From: Paraflavitalea devenefica
GTDB taxonomy: Bacteria > Bacteroidota > Bacteroidia > Chitinophagales > Chitinophagaceae
Assembly (NCBI RefSeq): GCF_011759375.1
Contig: NZ_JAARML010000002.1
Location: 1 to 64,000 of the forward strand
Direction: 5' to 3'
Length of the DNA stretch: 64,000 nt
In this document: positions 57,757 to 64,000 of the stretch, piece by piece
How the letters are laid out: every line of letters starts with the position of its first letter
Position numbering within the stretch: the stretch's first letter is position 1
Translations under genes and position numbers: made by a program
The notes under the pieces: model-generated
The model's input: the letters and a program-made list of their open reading frames with translations, nothing else
Told to the model about the DNA's origin: nothing
Databases searched by the model: none

Positions 57757-57809
57757 TCAATATAAATAGCTGCTGGTAAAGCTAAGGAATATTTTTTTTA
57801 AAATATTCA

Positions 57810-57823
57810 TGTAATCGGTTACA
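57810..57823. promoter_or_regulatory. Best LacI-type operator candidate
   Basis: TGTAATCGGTTACA is a near-perfect palindrome around CG. Only the two bases flanking CG break symmetry. It lies in the divergent region about 68 bases before the LacI gene and downstream of that gene's candidate promoter. Confidence 0.65.
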
Positions 57824-57854
57824 ATTATAGGGAATTTGTCCGATATTAGCCCTG

Positions 57855-57862
57855 CAAACGTA
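57855..57862 (-). promoter_or_regulatory. Candidate -7 element of the LacI gene
   Basis: Minus-strand TACGTTTG fits TAnnTTTG. It would start the transcript near 57848, placing the palindrome at 57810-57823 about 25-38 bases inside the transcript, suited to repression. Confidence 0.4.
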
Positions 57863-57886
57863 TAACTGCATACTTGCCATAACTCT

Positions 57887-57900
57887 AAAAAACGATTGTT
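57887..57900 (+). promoter_or_regulatory. AACGATT site without a recognised gene
   Basis: AAAAAACGATTGTT has the same sequence context as the site before susC-2, but it precedes only an unconvincing 76-codon frame starting at 57904. Confidence 0.45.
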
Positions 57901-58251
57901 TCTATGCAGCCAAAACCAGAACTGACAAGGCTTTTGGGAGATTCCGGAAGTTGCCGGAAAAGCTATGTAAAGCTGTTTTCCTACCTTTACCAGCTCAGTA
58001 GATCCCATCATTTTGCAAGGCTTTTGATCGCAGTACGGCATTTCATGCCTTTTTTCCCTGCTGCGGGTATGCAATCTGTTCCTTTATTACTGTTTTCTGC
58101 CCATAATAGATCATCCCAAACGGGATGCTTATAGTCCGTTCCCGAAACCTGTCCGGGTGATTGGCCCGGCGCTCCGTACTTCTTGAATCCGGGGCATAAA
58201 TGCTCCCAATACCATTGTTCAATTAAGAGTTGGTTCAGGCTCTATCATTTT

Positions 58252-58265
58252 AAAAAACGATTATT
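58252..58265 (+). promoter_or_regulatory. AACGATT site before susC-2
   Basis: AAAAAACGATTATT lies directly before the ATG at 58267 and matches the other sites of the locus. Confidence 0.5.
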
Positions 58266-58266
58266 T

Positions 58267-61200
58267 ATGACAGTTTTGGTTACGCACCATGTTAACAAAG
58301 CGTCCATCCAATCCCGCTTGCGTATGGGAAAACTGATGGCGATTGCCTTGTCAGTGCTGGCAGCACTTATACTTGCCCTGCCTGTGTATGCCCAGAATGA
58401 TATTCGTATTAAAGGGCGTGTTACTGGTAGCGACGGTCAGCCGGTTCCCCGTGCTTCCGTTACAGTAAAGGGGGGAACTACGGGTACGAACAGTGATGAT
58501 GGGGGCAATTTTGAGCTTACAGCTCCTTCCAATGCCACCCTGGTATTTTCTTCAGTGGGCTTTTTAGCAAGGGATGTAGCGGTGAACGGACAAACAACCA
58601 TCAATGTTTCTTTAACGGCCGCAACCGATCTTGACCAGGTGGTAGTGGTAGGGTATGGTACCCAACGCAAACGCGATGTGACCGGTTCTGTGGTGTCGGT
58701 AAGTGAAAAAGCATTGCGTGAGGTACCTGTTGCCAACCTGCAGGGCGCTTTGCAGGGTCGTGCAGCAGGCCTGGAGATCCAGCGTACAGGAACAAAACCC
58801 GGTGCCGGCGCTGTTATCCGCATACGCGGCGAACGTTCCATTACCGGTTCTAATGACCCGCTGATCGTATTGGATGGAATACCTTATGATGCTAACCTGA
58901 ATGATATTAACCCGGACGATATTGCTTCTGTCGACATCTTAAAAGATGCTTCAGCTACTGCTATTTATGGTTCCCGGGGTTCTAATGGGGTGATCCTGAT
59001 CACCACAAAACGTGGCAGGACTGGTGAAGCAAGGCTTAACTACAACGGCTACTATGGTATCAATTCTGTGCGTACCCGGTACAATGTGTTCAATGCACAG
59101 GAGTACCAGGCTCTGCGTAATATCAGTACTTACACAGGCGGATACATGCCCGAAGAAAAAGTGGCCATGGCGGCAGGCACTTCTACCGACTGGCAGGATG
59201 TAATGTACCAGGATGGATACCTTACTAATCATAACCTGACTGTTGGTGGAGGCGCCAATGGAAGCTCCTGGTCACTGGGCGGTGGTTATTACAAAGAAAC
59301 AACGGTATTGCCTGGCCAGGATTTTACCCGCTATTCCTTACGGGGAACGATTGATGCAAAGGTGGGCAAACGGATCAAGATCGGCCTCAATACGATGAAC
59401 AATATCAATGTCACCAATGGTTCGCAGTTTAATGATCCGATGTTCCCGATCCTTACCCTGAGCCCGTTGATGCCTGTTTATGACAGCACCGGAAAGCCGA
59501 TCCTTTCGCCCACCGGTAATACGGATGACCGGGTAGGTCAATACAATCCGGTGTTTTTAAAGCACAACAACAACAATTGGATAGACAGGGTCAACCGCAT
59601 GCGTTCTTTCAATTCACTGTATGGTGAATTGCAGCTCATGGAAGGGTTGAAATACCGCCTGAATGTGGGGCTTGATTACCGCCGCCAGGAGAGCCAACAG
59701 TTCCGCAGTTCCGACAATGCCCTGAACCCAAGCTACTTCAGGGCCAAACTGGGAAATACAGCCAGCGTTAACAATGCGGAGTCATGGGGATATACCCTGG
59801 AAAACATTGTGACCTACGATAAAACCATCGCCGGTAAGCACAAAATAAACGTTACCGGGCTGTTCAGCTACCAGGAAGACCATACCCACAATACCTTCGT
59901 CAGCAAAGATTCCATAGACGAGAACTTTATCCAGTTTTACAACCTTGGCCAGGCCAATGCTTCCAATAACGTAAAGCCGGTAGTAACAGGCGCCGAATCA
60001 TCCTTTGCGTTGGTTTCCTATATGGCCCGTGTCAACTATGCTTATGATGATCGTTACATGCTTACCTTAACCGGCCGGATTGACGGTTCATCGGTTTTAG
60101 CGCCAGGCAATAAGTACCATGAATACCCGGCTGTTTCTGCAGGTTGGAATATCAGCAACGAGTCGTTTATGCGCAATATTAAACACCTGTCGAACCTGAA
60201 ATTGCGGGTAGGATTTGGACAAACATCCAATCAGTCTGTCCGTCCTTATTCTTCGCTGGGTCAGGTATCCAGCTATAATGGCATCGGCAATGTAGGCAGC
60301 ATCGGCAGTATTATACGCTATAATTATGGACCTACGGTAGTTTCAGGTTATGCGGTTACTGCGCTGCCCAACAAAAGCCTCGATTGGGAATACACCAAGA
60401 CGGTGAATGTGGGTCTTGATTTCGGTGTGCTGAATAACCGCATTACAGGTACTATTGATTGGTACCATGCCAGCACCTTCAAGATTTTGTATGGTATTGT
60501 GCTGCCCCCCACTTCGGGTATTGTCGGTTCATACATTGACAATATTGGTGAAATGGAAAACAAGGGGCTTGAGATCTCTATATCTTCTGCCAATATCAGC
60601 AGCAACAATGGTTTTACCTGGTCAACTGATTTCAATATTTTCTTTAACAGGAATAAACTGGTAAGACTTACTGACAACTTTACCCAAAACATCGCCAGTC
60701 AGTTATTCTTAGGCCAGCCGCTGACCGCTATCTATGATTATAAAAAACTGGGTATCTGGCAGATCAGCGAAGCAGCAGAGGCGGCCAAGTATGGCAACCT
60801 GCCCGGCGATATTAAACTGGCAGATATCAGCGGACCCAATGGTAAACCCGATGGAGTAATTGATCCTAACTACGACCGCACCGTGATCGGCAGCTCACAG
60901 GCCAAATGGCAAGGCGGTATGACCAACCGTTTCACCTATAAAGGTTTTGATCTCTCGTTTGTATTGTATGCCCGTTATGGCGGACTGCTGGTAAGTCAGA
61001 TGCACCAACCTTTTTCTGCTTACGTAGCCCTGTTGAATGGTAACAGGAATACGATCAAAGTGGATTACTGGACACCTACCAATCCAACAAATGATTTCCC
61101 CAGCCCAACTTCTATGACCAGGACACGCCCTGTTGGCGCCGACCTGAATACGCTGGCTTACTACGACGCATCCTTTGTGAAACTCAGGAGCGTCAACCTG

Positions 61201-61449
61201 GGTTATACCTTCCCCGGCGGCATCATTAAGAAGATAGGGGCACAGTCGGCAAGGGTATACATCACAGCACAAAATCCCTGGGTAATCTACTCTCCCTATA
61301 TGCGTGCAGGGGGTGTTGATCCCGAAGCAACCGGAACCGGTCCCCAGGGCGTGCAAAACCCGGGCAACCTTTCACCCCGTGCTTTAACCATTTCGGTTTC
61401 CACACCTCCAACAAAAGCTTTCCTGGTAGGAGTAAACGTTAGTTTTTAA
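58267..61449 (+). CDS. susC: SusC/RagA-family xylan-oligosaccharide importer (pair 2)
   Basis: The TonB-dependent outer-membrane receptor is about 1060 residues long. An N-terminal signal segment (LMAIALSVLAALILALPVYAQ) is followed by a carboxypeptidase-like regulatory domain (GRVTGSDGQPVPRASVTVKGG), the TonB box and plug (LDQVVVVGYGTQRKRDVTG, IYGSRGSNGVILITTKRG) and the barrel, ending in GVNVSF. The ATG at 58267 follows the shared AACGATT leader. A second ATG at 58324 would shorten the signal region and is also possible. It is the first gene of the plus-strand arm of the xylan locus, followed at once by susD. Substrate: decorated xylo-oligosaccharides, inferred from the enzymes alongside. 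Confidence 0.95.
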   Translation: MTVLVTHHVNKASIQSRLRMGKLMAIALSVLAALILALPVYAQNDIRIKGRVTGSDGQPVPRASVTVKGGTTGTNSDDGGNFELTAPSNATLVFSSVGFLARDVAVNGQTTINVSLTAATDLDQVVVVGYGTQRKRDVTGSVVSVSEKALREVPVANLQGALQGRAAGLEIQRTGTKPGAGAVIRIRGERSITGSNDPLIVLDGIPYDANLNDINPDDIASVDILKDASATAIYGSRGSNGVILITTKRGRTGEARLNYNGYYGINSVRTRYNVFNAQEYQALRNISTYTGGYMPEEKVAMAAGTSTDWQDVMYQDGYLTNHNLTVGGGANGSSWSLGGGYYKETTVLPGQDFTRYSLRGTIDAKVGKRIKIGLNTMNNINVTNGSQFNDPMFPILTLSPLMPVYDSTGKPILSPTGNTDDRVGQYNPVFLKHNNNNWIDRVNRMRSFNSLYGELQLMEGLKYRLNVGLDYRRQESQQFRSSDNALNPSYFRAKLGNTASVNNAESWGYTLENIVTYDKTIAGKHKINVTGLFSYQEDHTHNTFVSKDSIDENFIQFYNLGQANASNNVKPVVTGAESSFALVSYMARVNYAYDDRYMLTLTGRIDGSSVLAPGNKYHEYPAVSAGWNISNESFMRNIKHLSNLKLRVGFGQTSNQSVRPYSSLGQVSSYNGIGNVGSIGSIIRYNYGPTVVSGYAVTALPNKSLDWEYTKTVNVGLDFGVLNNRITGTIDWYHASTFKILYGIVLPPTSGIVGSYIDNIGEMENKGLEISISSANISSNNGFTWSTDFNIFFNRNKLVRLTDNFTQNIASQLFLGQPLTAIYDYKKLGIWQISEAAEAAKYGNLPGDIKLADISGPNGKPDGVIDPNYDRTVIGSSQAKWQGGMTNRFTYKGFDLSFVLYARYGGLLVSQMHQPFSAYVALLNGNRNTIKVDYWTPTNPTNDFPSPTSMTRTRPVGADLNTLAYYDASFVKLRSVNLGYTFPGGIIKKIGAQSARVYITAQNPWVIYSPYMRAGGVDPEATGTGPQGVQNPGNLSPRALTISVSTPPTKAFLVGVNVSF

Positions 61450-61473
61450 TTGTTCATGCTGAAACGAAATCAT

Positions 61474-63279
61474 ATGAAACGTCAATATAAATTTCCCGTA
61501 TTGTTGCTTACTGCAGCTTGTTTACTGGCTACTGCCTGTAACAAGAAGCTGGAGGAAAAGCCTTACACCGTTTTTACAGTTGATTATTTTAAAACACCCA
61601 GTGGTTTACAGAGTGCCGTGAATGCCTTGTATTCCGGTATGCGCTGGGTATATGGACCTATTGGGGGAGTGTATGTTTTAAATGCCGGTACAGATGAATG
61701 GACCTATGGCGACCAGGTGCAGGGCGGGGGAGAACTGGAACTTGCTTCTTATTCCATCCCTTCCACCAATGGCCATATCCTCACACCCTGGAACCGGAAC
61801 TATTCCAATATCAACTTGGCCAATGCCGTTATAGAGTTTGCTCCCGATGTTGAAATGGATGCAGCCACTAAGGCTACTATTATAGCAGAAGCCCATTTTC
61901 TAAGAGGGTTGTATTACTTCTTACTGGTGCAGCAATTTGGCGCGGTACCCCTCGACCTGGGTAGCGGAGAGCTTAAATTCAACCAGGGTGCTTACCAGGG
62001 ATTCAACAGGCTGCCAACAGATCAGTTGTTTGTTAAAAATTATCAGATTATTATTGATGATTTCAAGCATGCAAGCGACAACCTGCCCGATAAACGTCCG
62101 AGCAATGCCTTTAAACTATCTAAAGCAGCGGCCATGCACATGCTGGCGAAGGCTTATATTTTCAGGGCTTATTCTGCTGCCAAACAAGGCAGTGACTTTA
62201 AAAGCGCCTGGGACATTGCCAAAAACCTGATTGACCAACAGTCTACTTACGGAACAGGACTACTCACTGATTTTGGCGATGTAAATAAGGAAAACAACGA
62301 TTACAACCAGGAGATACTGTATTCAGTAGAGCGTCTCCCTGGCAATCCCCTTGATAATGAAGTGGCCAATATTGGTTCTGATTTTTCCAACAAAGCAAAT
62401 ATTACGCTGAACCTGTTTAACTGCAACTATCAAAACAACGTAGCCATTCCGGCCGGCTCGGGGAAATTTCCTTGTGACAGGGTGATACAGTACAGCCGTC
62501 CTTTGCGTCAGGTTGTACCCACGCCCTATGTATACAATATTGCCTTTGCCGACAAAGTGAATGACAGCCGTTATGACAACAGTTTCCGCACCATGTGGCG
62601 CGCCACCAATACCAACGTAACCGGCATCGCTGTTGGCGATACGGCTTATTACCTGGCGCCATCCGATGAAGCAGGAGATGCGTTGATAGCCCAGGGAAAA
62701 AAGTACAGGGTGATCAAACCCAGTGAATTTTATCTGCCTTCCCGTCCGGCCATTCAAATGTTCCCGGCCCTGACAAAATTCGATGATAACAAGCGGGCTG
62801 CGCCTAATGATGGGTCCGGTCGTCCTTTGCCGGTAGCGAAATTATCAGAAGTGTACCTGCTGGCTGCTGAAGCGGCTATTGGTGATGGCCGTCCGGCCGA
62901 TGCACTGCCGCTGGTACTTACCATACGCCAAAGAGCTGCTTACAGGCCGGGACTTGCTGCCGGAGAACTAACAAACCGGCAAAACCGGATGAAGCAAAAG
63001 AACACCGGCACTGTGAGCAGTCCGGTTTGGGTAGACCTGACCAGTGCAGATATGACCCTCGATTTTATATTGGAAGAAAGGACCCGTGAACTGGCTGGTG
63101 AAAATGTTCGCTGGCCCGACCTGGCATGCCGCAACAAACTGGTGGAGCGGGTGAAACTCTACAACCTGGCGGCCGCTGCAAAAGTAGAGTCGAAGCATAA
63201 CCTGCGGCCGATACCCCAAACACAACTGGATGCCATGAACGACCCGGACAAGAAAAAGTATCAGAATCCAGGTTACTAG
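61474..63279 (+). CDS. susD: SusD/RagB-family xylan-binding lipoprotein (pair 2)
   Basis: The 601-residue surface lipoprotein has lipobox LLATAC (Cys near residue 22) and SusD features: EAHFLRGLYYFLLVQQFGAVPL (TPR helix and conserved aromatic), KAAAMHMLAKAYIFRAYSA, KLSEVYLLAAEAAIGDGRP and LDFILEERTRELAGENVRW. The frame opens at a TTG right after the susC stop, but the ATG at 61474 gives a regular lipoprotein signal. It is larger than SusD-1, as usual for the xylan-type SusD group. It captures substrate for the adjacent SusC. A dispersed palindrome separates it from the GH10 gene. Confidence 0.95.
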   Translation: MKRQYKFPVLLLTAACLLATACNKKLEEKPYTVFTVDYFKTPSGLQSAVNALYSGMRWVYGPIGGVYVLNAGTDEWTYGDQVQGGGELELASYSIPSTNGHILTPWNRNYSNINLANAVIEFAPDVEMDAATKATIIAEAHFLRGLYYFLLVQQFGAVPLDLGSGELKFNQGAYQGFNRLPTDQLFVKNYQIIIDDFKHASDNLPDKRPSNAFKLSKAAAMHMLAKAYIFRAYSAAKQGSDFKSAWDIAKNLIDQQSTYGTGLLTDFGDVNKENNDYNQEILYSVERLPGNPLDNEVANIGSDFSNKANITLNLFNCNYQNNVAIPAGSGKFPCDRVIQYSRPLRQVVPTPYVYNIAFADKVNDSRYDNSFRTMWRATNTNVTGIAVGDTAYYLAPSDEAGDALIAQGKKYRVIKPSEFYLPSRPAIQMFPALTKFDDNKRAAPNDGSGRPLPVAKLSEVYLLAAEAAIGDGRPADALPLVLTIRQRAAYRPGLAAGELTNRQNRMKQKNTGTVSSPVWVDLTSADMTLDFILEERTRELAGENVRWPDLACRNKLVERVKLYNLAAAAKVESKHNLRPIPQTQLDAMNDPDKKKYQNPGY

Positions 63280-63290
63280 TAATGTCGTTT

Positions 63291-63352
63291 GTCAGGCTGA
63301 GCCTGTCGAAGCCCCCCTTCAACAAGCTCAGGGTGACATCTCTCAGGGTGAC
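63291..63352. repeat. Dispersed palindromic repeat (GTCAGGCTGAGCCTGTCGAAG type)
   Basis: Left arm 63291-63311 and right arm 63317-63337 (inverse of GTCACCCTGAGCTTGTTGAAG) match in 17 of 21 positions. A partial third copy CTCAGGGTGAC follows at 63342-63352. It resembles a palindrome scattered between genes in many bacteria and stands inside the susCD-GH10 operon. Confidence 0.75.
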
Positions 63353-63388
63353 AACTTGAAACAAACAGCTAACATTAAAAAAAGATCA

Positions 63389-64000
63389 ATGAAAAATAAA
63401 TACAGGTCACTATTGACGATTGCTGCAGCGATAACGCTGCTGGCTTCCTGTACTAAAATGAGGGATACCGGGATTATGGAGATGAGGAATTTTAGCGATA
63501 CGGCAGCCGTTTTAAAAGACGCAACCGATGTTCCTATAGGGGTAGCCATTGATTATACACCCATGCTGAACGATGCTAAATATGCAGCCGTTGCCAAACG
63601 TGATTTTGACGGTGTTACTTTCGGTTATCAAATGAAGCATGGAGCGATCGTGCAAAGTGATGGAACGCTCAAATTCACCAATGCCGATGCATTGGTGGCC
63701 GCCTCTGCCGGCCTGAACATCTTTGGCCATACACTTGGCTGGCATGCGAACCAGAATGCCACTTACCTGAAAAATTATTCGGGCCTTACCGTTCCTGCAG
63801 CAGTGGAACTCATTGCCAGCAACGCCGGTTTTGAAAGTGGCCTGGCAGGCTGGTCAACGTTCAATGCACAAAACGGGGCCACGGTTACAGCTACCAGTAC
63901 GGCTTCGGAAATACGCACCGGCAGCGGTGCCATGAAAGTGGTAAATCCCGTTGCCAATGCCAATGGCCAATGGCGTGTGCAGGTATCCAGTACTGCATTT
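63389..64000 (+). CDS. GH10 endo-xylanase lipoprotein with inserted carbohydrate-binding module (5' part)
   Basis: This frame runs open to the window end (204 codons seen). The lipobox is ITLLASC near residue 21. The first GH10 strands are readable (VPIGVAIDYTPML, RDFDGVTFGYQMKHGAI, GLNIFGHTLGWHANQNATYL). After about residue 145 the sequence leaves GH10 and becomes a beta-sandwich-like stretch (NAGFESGLAGWSTFN, GSGAMKVVNP) typical of CBM4/CBM22-like modules. Such insertion into the GH10 barrel is known for Bacteroidota surface xylanases. The catalytic Glu residues lie beyond the window. It is third in the susCD operon and is the likely surface enzyme that cuts polymeric xylan. Confidence 0.85.
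   Translation, partial: MKNKYRSLLTIAAAITLLASCTKMRDTGIMEMRNFSDTAAVLKDATDVPIGVAIDYTPMLNDAKYAAVAKRDFDGVTFGYQMKHGAIVQSDGTLKFTNADALVAASAGLNIFGHTLGWHANQNATYLKNYSGLTVPAAVELIASNAGFESGLAGWSTFNAQNGATVTATSTASEIRTGSGAMKVVNPVANANGQWRVQVSSTAF

Larger units (their letters stand above)
57743..58266. other. 524-bp divergent control region of the xylan locus
   Basis: It lies between the LacI gene (minus) and susC-2 (plus). It holds four AAnCGnTT-type sites (57743, 57810, 57887, 58252) and a minus-strand TACGTTTG -7 element (57855-57862). A 76-codon open frame (57904-58134) occurs, but its product looks like translated noncoding sequence. Confidence 0.6.

Noticed and set aside
57904..58134. 76-codon frame before susC-2
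   Set aside because: The translation has no recognisable domain or protein-like pattern and overlaps the control region. Only its leader is interesting, and that is reported as a finding.

Overview
The window reads as chromosome of a Bacteroidota bacterium, most likely family Chitinophagaceae (Chitinophaga/Niastella-like). The evidence is two SusC/SusD pairs, an ECF-sigma/FecR pair, type IX secretion (T9SS) cargo with C-terminal sorting domains, DUF3467 and RteC-family proteins, TAnnTTTG-type -7 promoter elements, and an almost complete lack of Shine-Dalgarno sequences. The family assignment is inference from gene style. No rRNA, tRNA, CRISPR array or intact insertion sequence was seen.

Layout. 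1-7 kb is housekeeping: DUF3467, RadC, PRPP synthetase, ribosomal protein L25, peptidyl-tRNA hydrolase, a fumarylacetoacetase-fold enzyme and a fused E1 alpha/beta 2-oxoacid dehydrogenase. 7-14.4 kb is accessory: a catalytically degenerate IS1595-like transposase, a SusC/SusD pair without enzymes, a SAM-I riboswitch not followed by any methionine gene, and an RteC-family protein. 14.4-18 kb holds a sigma factor, a FecR anti-sigma factor and an STN-domain surface-repeat protein as one operon. 18.3-27.9 kb holds three large Ig/PKD-like secreted proteins, two with T9SS sorting tails. 28-31.6 kb (minus) has a rifampicin phosphotransferase with an unusual Shine-Dalgarno site, and an HMA-AraC regulator. 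31.7-39.6 kb is an AraC-regulated RND efflux operon with an aldo/keto reductase. A histidine kinase and a second RND efflux operon follow (39.9-47.7 kb).

47.9-64 kb is a carbohydrate region. A GH97 glycosidase is followed by a glucuronoxylan utilisation locus: a GH115-GH10 fusion, an SDR oxidoreductase, GH67 alpha-glucuronidase and a LacI regulator on the minus strand, and SusC, SusD and a GH10 xylanase with an inserted carbohydrate-binding module on the plus strand, cut by the window end. In the inferred scheme surface GH10 cuts xylan, SusCD imports oligosaccharides, GH115/GH67 remove (methyl)glucuronic acid, the GH10 module shortens the chain, the SDR may process the uronate, and LacI controls the locus. 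An AACGATT-type sequence lies just before the start codon of each separately led gene of the locus and is the best candidate for the LacI operator.

The most interesting unexplained structures are that shared operator, the orphan SAM riboswitch, the sigma/FecR/STN surface-repeat operon, the AraC direct repeats spaced by 21 bp, and several dispersed hairpin repeats, including a two-hairpin element directly behind both RND permease genes.
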